This document shows, one piece after another, positions 44,862 to 53,904 of a stretch of DNA of 55,684 nucleotides. The stretch comes from Enemella evansiae (GTDB lineage Bacteria > Actinomycetota > Actinomycetes > Propionibacteriales > Propionibacteriaceae): contig NZ_NMVP01000013.1 in the NCBI RefSeq assembly GCF_002250705.1, positions 1-55,684 of the forward strand, written 5' to 3'. How positions within the stretch are numbered: position 1 is the stretch's first letter; every line of letters begins with the position of its first letter. The translations under genes were made by a program, and so were the position numbers. Under the pieces are notes generated by a model, which had not been told where the DNA came from, searched no databases, and worked only from the letters and a program-made list of their open reading frames with translations.

Positions 44862-46349
44862 TCATTCCACCCGGTCGGGAGTTTTCTGCCCGCTGCGGAT
44901 GCGGGCCTCCAACAGGGTCGGCAGGGTCTCCCCCGGCCGGCGGTTGAACGAGCGGATCAGTTCGCCGCGGGAGAATCCGCCGCGGGTGGCGAGCCGGGCC
45001 GTCTCGTCGGCCAGGAAGGTCTCCCAGGAGTTGCGTCTCCCCCACGGGAAGCAGCTCGCGGTCACCGCTCCGGGCTCCATGCCGAGCTCGGCGGCCTCGT
45101 CGATCCGGTCGGCGAGCCAGCGCAGTTGGGTGAGTTTCTCCTCGATCGCGGCGCGGGGATCCTCCCGGATCACCACCCCGGTGCGGTCGGCGATCGCCGG
45201 GTCGAGGGTGTGCACGTGGCCGTGACCCTCGACCAGCACGCGGACGTCGAGTGCCAGCAATCGTTCCAGGGTGGCGATCCAGACGCGGGAGTCGACCTCG
45301 GCGTTCGGTGAGGAGAAGTACGCCCCCATGAACGCGTCGCCGACCAGCGCGACCCTGTGCTCGGGGTCGAACAGCACGATGTGGTCGGCGCAGTGGCCGG
45401 GGGCGGGGTGGGCGTCGAGTCGGCGGCCGGCGCGCAGCGGTACGCCGGTGGTGGTGTCGTGGGTCGGGCCGGTGAGGCTGGGTGGTTGGCCGATCACCAG
45501 GGCGCGTTCCAGCGGGATCCGTTCGGCCGGGCGGAGCCTCGCGTCGGTGGCCGCTGCGGCGTACACAGGGAGGTGGTGGCGGTCGGCGGCCCATTCGAGG
45601 TTGCCGATGTGTTCCTCGTGGGCGTGGGTGGCGGCGATCGCGGTCAGGGTGCCGCCGCGGCCGGTATGGGCGTCGAGGTGTCGGGCCAGCGAGCGGCGCA
45701 TCACCACCGATCCGGGATCCAGCATCGCGCCGTCGTACCAGATCGCGCAGAACCGTTCGCCGAACGCCAGCGGTACCAGGTCGCTGGCCCGCCCGCCGAG
45801 GAACCAGAGTTCGAGCAGATCGGGGATCACCACGATCCGCTTGCGGAAGGTGGCGGCGTGGTCGCGGATCCGCAGGGCCTGGTCGCGTACGCCGAGGGCG
45901 GCGATCAGCGGGAGCCGGGCGAGCAGGCCGAGGCTCCAGCAGCTCCAGAAGGCGCCGGAGTCGGCGCGCCGGCGGACGTCGGTGACGTCGGCGACGTGGC
46001 AGCTGCCGCCGCGGCAGGTGGACAGCGCGAGCCGGTTCGCCGCGACCCAGCGGTAGCCGCGGTCGGCGGCCCGGTGCAGCGGGCGGATCCGGTCGAGCGC
46101 GGTCAGCGGCGCGAAGGCCGGCAGCGCCCGGGCGACCGCGGCCACGGCCTCCCAGCCGGCCCGGACGGTGCCGGCCTCGTCGATGACGTGCAGTTGGGTG
46201 AGGCACTCGGTTTCGGTGAGCCCGTACGCCGCCGGGTCGGCGTCCTCGATGGCAACGGGTCGCACCCGGTGGTGGGTGTCGGTGGCGGCGATCCAGGAGA
46301 CGCCGGCCTGGCAGATCTCGCACTGGCCGTCGTAGAGCACCGTCAGCAT
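44862..46349 (-). CDS. DCC thiol-oxidoreductase-like domain fused to an MBL-fold hydrolase
   Basis: A 495-residue fusion. Residues ~1-115 are a DUF393/DCC domain with the thiol motif VLYDGQCEICQAG (C10, C13). A second Cys pair, CRGGSC, follows near residue 113. Residues ~180-420 are a metallo-beta-lactamase-fold hydrolase with THAHEEHIGNLEW (about 241-253), PAPGHCADHIVLF, VALVGDAFMG and a late VEGHGHVH. The metal motif is HxHxEH instead of HxHxDH. MBL enzymes with a thiol partner include persulfide dioxygenases, glyoxalase II and flavoproteins, so thiol or persulfide chemistry is a reasonable guess. It lies 15 bases downstream of the MazG-like gene. No strong ribosome-binding site was seen. 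Confidence 0.82.
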   Translation of the reverse strand: MLTVLYDGQCEICQAGVSWIAATDTHHRVRPVAIEDADPAAYGLTETECLTQLHVIDEAGTVRAGWEAVAAVARALPAFAPLTALDRIRPLHRAADRGYRWVAANRLALSTCRGGSCHVADVTDVRRRADSGAFWSCWSLGLLARLPLIAALGVRDQALRIRDHAATFRKRIVVIPDLLELWFLGGRASDLVPLAFGERFCAIWYDGAMLDPGSVVMRRSLARHLDAHTGRGGTLTAIAATHAHEEHIGNLEWAADRHHLPVYAAAATDARLRPAERIPLERALVIGQPPSLTGPTHDTTTGVPLRAGRRLDAHPAPGHCADHIVLFDPEHRVALVGDAFMGAYFSSPNAEVDSRVWIATLERLLALDVRVLVEGHGHVHTLDPAIADRTGVVIREDPRAAIEEKLTQLRWLADRIDEAAELGMEPGAVTASCFPWGRRNSWETFLADETARLATRGGFSRGELIRSFNRRPGETLPTLLEARIRSGQKTPDRVE

Positions 46350-46364
46350 CACGCCATCATCACA

Positions 46365-46748
46365 TCAGGCGGTGCCGAACGCGTTGCCGTCCAGCGCGAT
46401 CGGCGGTACAGCGGCGTCGCCCTCGTCGCGCCGGCGCCGGTGGTAGTCCTCCCAGACCAGCCATTTCTCGCTCATCGACGCCTCGATATCGACGCCCATC
46501 CGGCGCGCGGTGAGCAGCGCCATCGCGACGACATCGGCGCACTCGGCGGCGAGGGTGGCCTGAGCCTGCGCCGGTGACTGGTTACGGTCGCGGCCCTGGC
46601 CGGAGGCGACCAGCCAGGCCTGACTTAGCTCCCCCAGTTCCTCGGTGAGCTTCAGCAGCATCCACTCCGGGCTGCGGTCGATGCCGTACACCTCGGCGTA
46701 CCCGTCGGAGATCAGTTCCAGCCGATCGATCCACTCGGACATTTCCAT
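46365..46748 (-). CDS. MazG-like nucleotide pyrophosphohydrolase
   Basis: A 127-residue protein of the all-alpha NTP pyrophosphatase group. The catalytic acidic motif is visible as KLTEELGELSQAWLV (about 33-47) with a second acidic cluster in AAECADVVAMALLTARRMGVD (the EExxD-type metal site). Members hydrolyse damaged or excess nucleoside triphosphates. The length is normal for the single-domain form. It is on the minus strand 56 bases downstream of rlmN and 15 bases upstream of the DCC-MBL gene. Confidence 0.83.
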   Translation of the reverse strand: MEMSEWIDRLELISDGYAEVYGIDRSPEWMLLKLTEELGELSQAWLVASGQGRDRNQSPAQAQATLAAECADVVAMALLTARRMGVDIEASMSEKWLVWEDYHRRRRDEGDAAVPPIALDGNAFGTA

Positions 46749-46804
46749 GGGTGGCAGCCTTTCACGGTCTCACCGCTTGGCCGCTGCCGAACCGGTGCCG
46801 AACG

Positions 46805-47986
46805 TCAGCGTTCGGTGGCGGCCAACTGGCCGCAGGCGCCGTCGATCTCCTGACCGCGGGTGTCGCGGACGGTGACCGGTACCCCGCCGGCCTCGAGCCG
46901 GCGTACGAACTCCTTCTCATCGGAACGACGCGACGCCGTCCACTTCGATCCGGGAGTCGGGTTGAGCGGGATCAGGTTGACGTGCACCCAGCCCTTGCCG
47001 CGCTTGCGCAGCACCTTGGCGAGCAGGTCGGCGCGGTGCGCCTGGTCGTTGATGTCGCGGATCAGGGCGTACTCGATGGAGACCCGGCGACCGGTCTCGC
47101 GGGCATAGAAGTACGCCGCGTCGACGACCTCGTCGACCGGCCAGCGGTTGTTCACCGGTACCAGCTCATCGCGCAGTTCGTCGTCGGGGGCGTGCAGGCT
47201 GAGCGCCAGGGTGACCGGCAGGCCCTCGGTGGCCAGCTGGCGGATCCGCGGCACCAGCCCGACGGTCGAGACCGTCACGCCGCGCGCGGAGATGCCGAGC
47301 CCGTGCGGCTCCGGGGTGGTCAGCGAACGGACGGCGCCGATCACCGCCTTGTAGTTCGCCAGCGGCTCCCCCATGCCCATGAAGACCACGTTGTTGATCC
47401 GGCCGACCCCGCCCGGTACCTCGCCGTTGCGCAGCATCCGGGCCCCGTCGGCGACCTGGGAGACGATCTCGGCGGTGGACAGATTGCGCTGCAGCCCGCC
47501 CTGTCCGGTGGCGCAGAACGGGCAGGCCATCCCGCAGCCGGCCTGGGAGGAGATGCAGATGGTGGATCGCATGCCCTTTCCCTTCGACTCCGGGGATTCG
47601 TCGTCGGCGAGGTCGTCGGCACTGCGTACGCCCCGGGCGTACCGCATCAGCACCGACTCGACCAGGGAGCCGTCGTGCAGCCGCCACAGCGTCTTCAGCG
47701 TGGTGCCGTCGTCGCAGGCCTGCCGCTTCAGCGGGTTCAGCAGGGTTGGGAAGTACGCCTCGGCGACCGCCTCGCGCTGGTCGGCGGGCAGGTCGGTCCA
47801 GGTGGTCGGATCGGTCTCCAGCCGCTCGAACCAGTGCCGCGACAGCTGGTCGGCGCGGAACGCCGGCAGCCCGGCCTCGCTCAGCGCGGGCCGGCGTTCG
47901 GCGACGGCCAGATCGGCCCAGTGCTTCGGCGGCTTGCCGCGGCGCGGCGCGTCGAAGACGAGCTTGAGCGGCTCACCGACACTCAT
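46805..47986 (-). CDS. rlmN: 23S rRNA (adenine-C2)-methyltransferase RlmN
   Basis: A 393-residue radical SAM enzyme that methylates A2503 of 23S rRNA and A37 of some tRNAs. The cluster motif is [17 protein letters not shown] at about residues 135-151. [12 protein letters not shown] and [12 protein letters not shown] are family signatures, and the resolving Cys is in [15 protein letters not shown] at the C-terminus. The ATG at 47986 overlaps the cdsA stop by four bases, so the gene is coupled to cdsA. The cdsA-rlmN order is conserved in actinobacteria. Confidence 0.96.
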   Translation of the reverse strand: MSVGEPLKLVFDAPRRGKPPKHWADLAVAERRPALSEAGLPAFRADQLSRHWFERLETDPTTWTDLPADQREAVAEAYFPTLLNPLKRQACDDGTTLKTLWRLHDGSLVESVLMRYARGVRSADDLADDESPESKGKGMRSTICISSQAGCGMACPFCATGQGGLQRNLSTAEIVSQVADGARMLRNGEVPGGVGRINNVVFMGMGEPLANYKAVIGAVRSLTTPEPHGLGISARGVTVSTVGLVPRIRQLATEGLPVTLALSLHAPDDELRDELVPVNNRWPVDEVVDAAYFYARETGRRVSIEYALIRDINDQAHRADLLAKVLRKRGKGWVHVNLIPLNPTPGSKWTASRRSDEKEFVRRLEAGGVPVTVRDTRGQEIDGACGQLAATER

Positions 47987-48900
47987 CGGACCCCCGGGAT
48001 CAGTAGGAACATCAACAACCAGGCTGCGGGCGCGGCCACCAGCAATGAGTCGAGCCGGTCCATCACCCCGCCGTGGCCGGGCAGGATCGAGGACATGTCC
48101 TTGATCCCGATATCGCGTTTGATCAGCGACTCGATCAGGTCGCCGCAGGCGCCGACCACGACCAGCACCACTCCGAGGATAACCCCCACCCACCAAGCGG
48201 CCTTCAGCACGAGCGTGGTCATCAGCACCGCGGCCACGATGCCGAACAGCAGCGATCCGGCGAAACCCTCCCAGGTCTTCTTCGGGCTGATCCGCGGCGC
48301 CATCTTGTGCCGCCCGAACAGCACCCCGAGCACATAGCCGCCGATGTCCCCGAAGGCGACCACCACGATGAAGGTGATCACCCGCGCGCGGCCCAGCTGG
48401 TCACCCAGCATCAGCCCGACGAAGGCGCCCTGCAGCGGGATGTAACCGATGATCAGCATGCTGGCCGCGACATCGCGGACATAACCGTGCTCGCCGGCGA
48501 ACATCCGCCAGACCATGCAGACCAGCGCGGTGATCCCGATCATCGCCAGCATCAGCGTGTTGGTCGGTATCTCCAGCGGGCTCTGGCTGCTGGCGAAATA
48601 GGAACCGGTGACGATGCTGACCGTGCCGACGAGGATCGGCAGGATCGCCGAGTGCATGTCCAGCCGCTTCAGCGCCTGATGGACCTCCAGTGCGCCGAGC
48701 GCGAGGAAGGCGGCCACCAGCAGCACGAAGCCGGGCGGCCACCATCCGAGTGTGACTACCAGGGCGGCGCCGAGCACCACCCCCACCCCGATGGCCGCGG
48801 GAAGGTTGCGCCCGGCCCGGCCATGGTTGCGCGGGGCCCCACTCGCATCCGGAGTGGAGGCCTGTGGCTCGCGCGCACCAGGCTCGGACGTGGTCATCAC
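47983..48900 (-). CDS. cdsA: Phosphatidate cytidylyltransferase
   Basis: CdsA makes CDP-diacylglycerol from phosphatidate and CTP at the membrane. The 305-residue product has a ~45-residue polar N-terminus, then about eight hydrophobic segments. The family signature near the C-terminus is visible as [21 protein letters not shown], with MDRLDS following. The start may be GTG 48900 or ATG 48897; both overlap the frr stop (GTGATG), so the two genes are translationally coupled. The frr-cdsA-rlmN order is the usual one. Confidence 0.95.
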   Translation of the reverse strand: MMTTSEPGAREPQASTPDASGAPRNHGRAGRNLPAAIGVGVVLGAALVVTLGWWPPGFVLLVAAFLALGALEVHQALKRLDMHSAILPILVGTVSIVTGSYFASSQSPLEIPTNTLMLAMIGITALVCMVWRMFAGEHGYVRDVAASMLIIGYIPLQGAFVGLMLGDQLGRARVITFIVVVAFGDIGGYVLGVLFGRHKMAPRISPKKTWEGFAGSLLFGIVAAVLMTTLVLKAAWWVGVILGVVLVVVGACGDLIESLIKRDIGIKDMSSILPGHGGVMDRLDSLLVAAPAAWLLMFLLIPGVR

Positions 48901-49454
48901 ACCTCGAGCAGCTCGGCTTCCTTGTTCTTCAGCACCTCGTCGATCTGGTCGGTACGGGTCTTGGTCGCCGACTCCAGCTGCTTCTCGGCGCGGGTCACCT
49001 CGTCCTCGCCGACTTCCTTGTCCTTGACCAGCTTGTCCATCCCGTCCTTGGCGGTACGCCGGGCGTTGCGGACCGAGACGCGGGCCTCCTCGGCCTTGTT
49101 CTTGACCAGCTTGATGTACTCCTTGCGCCGGTCCTCGGTGAGCTGCGGCAGGGCGACGCGGATGTTCTGGCCGTCGCTGGCCGGGTTCACGCCGAGATCG
49201 GAGTCGCGGATCGCCTTCTCGATGGCGTTCTGGGTGGACTTGTCGAACGGGCTGACCAGCACCATCCGCGCGTCCACCACCTGGATGGTGGCGAGCTGCT
49301 GGATCGGCATCGGCTGCCCGTACGCCTCGGCCATGATCTTGTTGAACATGGCGGGATGGGCGCGGCCGGTACGGATCGCTGCGAACTCCTCCTTGGCGTG
49401 CTCGACCGCAGCGTCCATCTTCTGCTCGGCCTCACGCATGATGTCAGCGATCAC
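48897..49454 (-). CDS. frr: Ribosome recycling factor
   Basis: A 185-residue RRF, normal in length, which releases ribosomes after termination together with EF-G. The family features are visible: IADIMREAEQKMDAAVEHAKEE (N-terminal helix, partly shown), FAAIRTGRAHPAMFNKI, and LPQLTEDRRKEYIKLV, followed by AEEARVSVRNARR. It lies 53 bases downstream of pyrH and overlaps cdsA. The start is an ATG-type codon at 49454 with GGAGCG upstream. Confidence 0.97.
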   Translation of the reverse strand: MIADIMREAEQKMDAAVEHAKEEFAAIRTGRAHPAMFNKIMAEAYGQPMPIQQLATIQVVDARMVLVSPFDKSTQNAIEKAIRDSDLGVNPASDGQNIRVALPQLTEDRRKEYIKLVKNKAEEARVSVRNARRTAKDGMDKLVKDKEVGEDEVTRAEKQLESATKTRTDQIDEVLKNKEAELLEV

Positions 49455-49507
49455 GGCGACCGCTCCTTCCTGGTTGCTGGACTGAAAATCTCGGGCGGCA
49501 CCGGTGC

Positions 49508-50215
49508 TCAGGCGTGCACCGTGGTACCGATCTTCTCACCACTGACGGCTCGTGCGATGTTGCCCTCGGTATCGAGGTTGAAGAAAATCATCGGCAGCGC
49601 GTAATCACGGGCCATCGAGATCGCGGTGGCGTCGGCGACCTTGAGGTCGCGGGCCAGGAACTCGTCATAGCTGAGGTCGCTGAACATCTGCGCCTGCGGG
49701 TTGGTCCGCGGGTCGGCGTCGTACACCCCGTCGGTGCCCTGCTTGCCCATCAGCAGAATCTCGGCACCGATCTCCAGGGCCCGCTGGGCCGAGACCGTGT
49801 CGGTGGAGAAGTAGGGCATCCCCGACCCGGCGCCGAAGATCACCAGCCGGCCCTTCTCCAGGTGCCGCTCGGCCTTGCGCGGGATGTAGGGCTCGGCGAC
49901 CTGGCCCATGGTGATCGCGGTCTGCACGCGGGTGTCGATCCCGGCCTTCTCGCAGAAGTCCTGCAGGGCAAGGCAGTTCATCACGGTACCGAGCATGCCC
50001 ATGTAGTCCGCGCGGTCGCGGTCCATGCCGCGCTGCTGCAGTTCGGCGCCGCGGAAGAAGTTGCCCCCGCCGACGACGACTGCGACCTGTACGCCGCTGC
50101 GTACCACGTCGGCCACCTGGTTGGCGATCGAGGCCACCACATCGGGATCCACCCCGACACTGCCCCCTCCGAAGGCCTCACCGGACAGCTTCAGCAGCAC
50201 GCGCTTGTACGCCAT
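49508..50215 (-). CDS. pyrH: Uridylate kinase
   Basis: PyrH phosphorylates UMP to UDP. The 235-residue product starts [19 protein letters not shown]. The nucleotide and substrate sites are seen in [37 protein letters not shown] and [22 protein letters not shown] lies about five bases before the ATG at 50215. It heads the pyrH-frr-cdsA-rlmN run. The usual upstream genes rpsB-tsf are not found in the next 5.4 kb; instead a DUF1345 gene is just upstream on the same strand. Confidence 0.97.
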   Translation of the reverse strand: MAYKRVLLKLSGEAFGGGSVGVDPDVVASIANQVADVVRSGVQVAVVVGGGNFFRGAELQQRGMDRDRADYMGMLGTVMNCLALQDFCEKAGIDTRVQTAITMGQVAEPYIPRKAERHLEKGRLVIFGAGSGMPYFSTDTVSAQRALEIGAEILLMGKQGTDGVYDADPRTNPQAQMFSDLSYDEFLARDLKVADATAISMARDYALPMIFFNLDTEGNIARAVSGEKIGTTVHA

Positions 50216-50286
50216 GGGTTCTCCCTCGCCTGTGGACACTGCCCGCCAGTATCGCGTACCCGGTTCGCGCGACCCAAACCGACGCG

Positions 50287-50925
50287 TCAGCCGCCGGTGA
50301 GCAGTTTGAACGCCACCGCGAGCACGACCGCGTTGTAGAAGAAGCCGAGCACGGTTTGCACCAGCACCTGCCAGCGGATCCGCCGGTCGGTGATGTTCAC
50401 ATCGGAGGTGGCGAAGCTGGTGCCCAGGGTGAAGGAGAAGTAGTAGAAGTCGATCAGGTGCGGATTCTCGGTCTCGGGGAACTCGAGCCCGCGCCGCCCC
50501 AGCCGGGCGTACCACCACGCGTAGCGCAGCGCATAGGTGGCGTGCAGGATCAGCTAGGCCAGGATCATCGTCAGCGGGCCGATCACCTTGGCGGCGAGCG
50601 CCGCATCGGGGTTGCTGCTCTCCTCGTTGAGCACCACGGTGATCGCGGCGACCATGCCGGTGAGGCTGGTCAGCAGCGGGATCACCGCCCAGAGGAAACC
50701 GGTGAGCCGGAAGTTCGCCCGGTTCGCATCGGGGAGGTCGTCCACCTCGCGGTCCCGGGAACGCCGGAGCTGGATGGCACCGAGGATCAGCATCACCAGG
50801 GCGACCAGGTTCCAGGCCAGCAGGGCGAACAGCACGTCGTTGTCCGAGGCCGTGATCACCAGCACGGCCAGGACCACCAGCAGCAGTTCCGCCAGCCACG
50901 TCGCCCAGCGCCAGACCCGATTCAC
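50287..50925 (-). pseudogene. DUF1345 membrane protein gene interrupted by an in-frame TAG
   Basis: One continuous frame from GTG 50925 (alternative GTG 50946) to TGA at 50287 encodes ~212 residues, the usual DUF1345 length, but codon 50556-50554 is TAG. Before it is a four-segment membrane region ending [10 protein letters not shown]. After it, [19 protein letters not shown], then [20 protein letters not shown] and [11 protein letters not shown], the most conserved part of the family, are intact. One base change from TGG (Trp) would account for the stop. It is a point-mutated pseudogene, a read-through case or a sequencing error. It is divergent from marR across a perfect palindrome. Confidence 0.8.
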
Positions 50926-50968
50926 CCCGTGAGCGTATCGCCCCACGCAAGCGTCTTGCGCCCTTTAA

Positions 50969-50982
50969 ATTAACTAGTTAAT
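50969..50982. promoter_or_regulatory. Perfect 14-bp palindrome, candidate MarR operator
   Basis: ATTAACTAGTTAAT is a perfect palindrome in an AT-rich patch, located between marR and the divergent DUF1345 gene. It has the symmetry and composition of MarR-family sites and overlaps the marR -10. Confidence 0.7.
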
Positions 50983-50984
50983 GT
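50979..50984 (+). promoter_or_regulatory. Candidate leaderless -10 element of marR
   Basis: TAATGT ends seven bases before ATG 50992, with no Shine-Dalgarno sequence. It overlaps the palindrome, so the regulator would block its own transcription. Confidence 0.45.
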
Positions 50985-50991
50985 AGTGGCC

Positions 50992-51435
50992 ATGGATCTC
51001 TCCTTCGAACTGCACGATCTGGTGCTGACGATGGATCGGCAGGCCGGTGATCTCCTCGCCCCGCTCGGGGTGAGCCTGCGCCAGCACATCGCGCTGACCA
51101 TCATCGGCCAGCACCCCGGGCTGGCCGGCCGGGAGCTGGCCGGCGGGCTGCGGGTCAGCGCCCCGGCCACCACCGGGATCGTCCGTGGATTGCTGGCCGC
51201 CGGCTGGGTCGTGGACGCGGCCGAGCCCGGTTCGGGCAACCGTCAGCAGCTGCGGCTCTCCGACAGCGGAACCGCACTGCTGGGGCGTACCACCGCCGCA
51301 TTGGGATCGGGCTTCGACGAGCTGGTACGCCGCAGCGGTCACGACCCCGAGGCCCTGGCCCGCGCCCTGCGCGACATCCACGAGCTGATGCTCTCCCCCG
51401 AACCGACCTCTGACGACAACCAGAACGGACACTGA
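50992..51435 (+). CDS. MarR family transcriptional regulator
   Basis: A 147-residue winged-helix regulator of normal MarR length. The DNA-binding part is visible in IIGQHPGLAGRELAGGLRVS and SAPATTGIVRGLLAAGWVVDA, then the wing EPGSGNRQQLRLSDSGTALL. The N- and C-terminal helices form the dimer interface. It is cotranscribed with the DUF998 gene one base downstream and divergent from the DUF1345 gene. A perfect palindrome lies just upstream, so autorepression and control of both membrane-protein genes are likely. The ligand is unknown. Confidence 0.88.
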   Translation: MDLSFELHDLVLTMDRQAGDLLAPLGVSLRQHIALTIIGQHPGLAGRELAGGLRVSAPATTGIVRGLLAAGWVVDAAEPGSGNRQQLRLSDSGTALLGRTTAALGSGFDELVRRSGHDPEALARALRDIHELMLSPEPTSDDNQNGH

Positions 51436-51436
51436 T

Positions 51437-52027
51437 ATGCCCCTCGCCATTCCCGCCCTCGCCTTCGGCGGGGCCGCCGCCCTCATCGTCGGCCGCCTCG
51501 GCGTCTTCGTCGCGCTGCACCGCACCTCCGACCGGCACCCGGTCCGCGAGGCCGTCAGCGATTACGGCGTCGGGCCGAGCCGGCGGCTGTTCAGCGTGAT
51601 GGGCGGGCTGCAGGCCGCCGCCTGGCTGGCGCTGGCGCTCGGCACCTGGTTCGCCTTCCCCGACTGGAGTTATCGCGGTACTGCGGCGCTGATGCTGGTC
51701 GCCCTCGGCGTACTCGGCGCCGCCCTGCTGTTCGTCCCCACCGACCTGGAGGGGGAGAAGCTGACCCGCCGCGGGCTGCTGCACTACCTGATCGCGATCC
51801 TCGGCTTCGGGCTCAGCTACAGCCTGACCGGCGACATCTCCCGGATGATGACCACCGGCGGCGGGCTGCTGGTCGGGCTGCACTGGGTCGCGCTGATCTC
51901 GCTGATCCTGCTCTGCGTCTGCCTGGTACCGCGGCTGCGGCGCTGGTTCGGGCTGTTCGAGCGGATCTTCCTGCTCGCGATCGCGCTGTTCTACCTGACC
52001 TTCGCCGTCGCCGCGGTCCTCGGCTGA
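51437..52027 (+). CDS. DUF998 family membrane protein
   Basis: A 196-residue polytopic membrane protein with about six hydrophobic segments, matching DUF998 (HPVREAVSDYGVGPSRRLF near residues 34-52 is the conserved first loop; SRMMTTGGGLLVGLHWVAL lies later). Function is unknown. It starts one base after the marR stop, so the two are coupled, and it is likely the marR target. It meets the SDR gene tail to tail with three bases between. Confidence 0.8.
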   Translation: MPLAIPALAFGGAAALIVGRLGVFVALHRTSDRHPVREAVSDYGVGPSRRLFSVMGGLQAAAWLALALGTWFAFPDWSYRGTAALMLVALGVLGAALLFVPTDLEGEKLTRRGLLHYLIAILGFGLSYSLTGDISRMMTTGGGLLVGLHWVALISLILLCVCLVPRLRRWFGLFERIFLLAIALFYLTFAVAAVLG

Positions 52028-52030
52028 GGG

Positions 52031-52948
52031 TCAGGGCGTGGGCTGGCCGCCGTTGACGTTCAGCGTCTCGCCGACCACGAAACTGGACTCCGGCGAGGCC
52101 AGGAAGACGTACGCCGGCGCGAGCTCGGTCGGCTGACCGGCCCGGCCCAGCGGCGTCGACTGGCCGAACTCCGGCAGGTCCTCGGGCAGCTGCCCGCCCG
52201 AGGGCTGCAGCGGGGTCCACACCGGCCCCGGGGCGACGGCGTTCACCCGGATGCCCGCCGGTGCCAGCTGCTGCGCCAGGCCCTTGGTGAAGTTGTTGAT
52301 CGCCGCCTTGGTCGAGGCGTAGTCGATCAGCGTCGGCGAGGGCTTGTACGCCTGGATCGAGGTCGAGTTGATGATCGTCGAGCCGGGCTCCAGATGCGGC
52401 AGCGCCTGCCGGACCAGCCGGAACATCGCCAGGATGTTCACGTCGTAGGTCGCCTCGAGCTGCTCGTCGTCGATCTCGTCGAACTCCTTGGCAGCCACCT
52501 GCTTGCCGCCGTTGTTGACCAGGATGTCCAGGCCGCCGAGCTCGCGTACCGCCTCGTCGACGAGCTTCTTGGCGAAGTGACGGTCCCGCAGATCGCCGGG
52601 TACCAGGGCGACCACGCCGCCATCCTCGCGGATCACCTTCGCGATGTTCTGCGCATCCTCCTCTTCCTGGGGCAGGTAGTTGATGCAGACATCGGCACCC
52701 TCCCGGGAGAAGGCGATCGCGGTCGCGGCGCCGATCCCGGAGTCACCACCGGTGATCAGCGCACGCCGGCCCTTCAACCGGCCGGTCCCGCGATAGGACT
52801 TCTCCCCCAGGTCGGCCTGCGGGGTCATCTCGGCATCCAGCCCGGTCCCGGACTGCTTCTCCGCGGGCGGGGAGATCTGCTCGTAGCGGGTGACGGGGTT
52901 CTGCAGGGTGAGCTGGTCGGTCTGCTGCTCGTTCTGGCCGTCGGCCAT
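52031..52948 (-). CDS. Short-chain dehydrogenase/reductase, YdaD-like
   Basis: A 305-residue SDR of the general-stress group with an extended N-terminus. The NAD(P) motif ALITGGDSGIGAATAIAFSR is at about residues 62-81. The catalytic residues are in STSIQAYKPSP and DYASTKAAINNFTKGLAQQL (YxxxK), and NVNGG ends the fold. LDILVNNGGKQV has Gly where most have Ala. The start at 52948 (MADGQNEQQ) has GGAG six to seven bases upstream, which favours it over longer frames. Substrate is unknown; relatives are induced by osmotic or general stress. Confidence 0.9.
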   Translation of the reverse strand: MADGQNEQQTDQLTLQNPVTRYEQISPPAEKQSGTGLDAEMTPQADLGEKSYRGTGRLKGRRALITGGDSGIGAATAIAFSREGADVCINYLPQEEEDAQNIAKVIREDGGVVALVPGDLRDRHFAKKLVDEAVRELGGLDILVNNGGKQVAAKEFDEIDDEQLEATYDVNILAMFRLVRQALPHLEPGSTIINSTSIQAYKPSPTLIDYASTKAAINNFTKGLAQQLAPAGIRVNAVAPGPVWTPLQPSGGQLPEDLPEFGQSTPLGRAGQPTELAPAYVFLASPESSFVVGETLNVNGGQPTP

Positions 52949-53053
52949 CGTCGACTCCTTCTCGCTTCTCGGGGGATTCACTCTGTGTGTTCCCCGAGAT
53001 CAGGGGTCGTTAAACGGCCGTCGGGCGGCGAATTCCGTGGGCGCGGAGCGGGG

Positions 53054-53860
53054 TCACCAACGACCGGTGGTCAGTACGCCGGTGCGGAAGTTGTAGCGCA
53101 TCCAGCCGCCCTCGAATCGCTGGGTGACCTGGTCGGATGTCTCGTTGATCTCATCGGTCATCGGATAGCCGAAGTACCCGTTCTCCCAGCCGTTGGCCGA
53201 CCAGGTGTCGCGGAACAGTCCGTGCACCGCGAACATCGCGGCCGTGGGGGCCGCCTGGTAGAGCGAACCGGTCTGGAAGTGCTGACCGCATCCACCTCCG
53301 CGTAACCCGCAGAACCGGTCGGAGACCGGGAAGCCCAGCACGCCGTTCTCATAGCCGAACTCACCGTAGCGGCGCAGGAATTCATCGCGGACCACGTAGG
53401 TACCGGCGTTCGGCACGGCGTACATGGTGCCACCCTCGAAGCGCTGCACCAGCCCACCGTCGCGGACCGGGAACTGGTTGCTCGTCGGCCGGGCGAGGAA
53501 GCCGGTGTAGCCGTCGAGGGCGTGGTACCTGGTCCACATCCGGTCGCGGATCAGGTAGGTCTCGTACTTGTTGCCGCTGTCGAACGCGCCATTGGTGAAC
53601 TCGGCGATGCACGTCGCGCTGCGCACGTAGTCACCGAGCCAGTCCTTGTTGGCGTCGTAGGTGTCCTCCATCGTGGGCCAGTAGCAGGTGAACGGCGGGT
53701 AAGCCGGTGTCGGCGTGCCCCTGGGGGCCGTCGCGGGTGTGGTTGTGGACATGGTTGTCGGTGTGGGGGTGGGTGCGGCCTGCGCACTGCTCGCCCAACC
53801 ACTGAGGATCAGCAGGCTGGCGAGCGTGGCAAGACCGGTCCCCCGAGCGATCTTGTTCAT
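53054..53860 (-). CDS. Secreted LGFP-repeat protein
   Basis: A 268-residue exported protein. The signal peptide is LATLASLLILSGWASSAQA with a cut near residue 29, followed by a Pro/Thr linker. The mature part holds LGFP repeats, which bind the cell envelope, seen in YGEFGYENGVLGFPVSDR, DGYTGFLARPTSNQFPV and NGWENGYFGYPMTDE. Each is followed by an FEGG-type or FQTG-type strand (QRFEGGTMY, QHFQTGSLY, QRFEGGWMR). Several Cys residues could form disulfides. The start at ATG 53860 has only a weak GAGAG. It lies 44 bases downstream of the zinc-finger gene. A cell-wall role is inferred from the repeats. Confidence 0.88.
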   Translation of the reverse strand: MNKIARGTGLATLASLLILSGWASSAQAAPTPTPTTMSTTTPATAPRGTPTPAYPPFTCYWPTMEDTYDANKDWLGDYVRSATCIAEFTNGAFDSGNKYETYLIRDRMWTRYHALDGYTGFLARPTSNQFPVRDGGLVQRFEGGTMYAVPNAGTYVVRDEFLRRYGEFGYENGVLGFPVSDRFCGLRGGGCGQHFQTGSLYQAAPTAAMFAVHGLFRDTWSANGWENGYFGYPMTDEINETSDQVTQRFEGGWMRYNFRTGVLTTGRW

Positions 53861-53904
53861 GAGACGACTCTCACCCCGCGGTGCGGAGCGAGTCAAGGGT
53901 TCGA

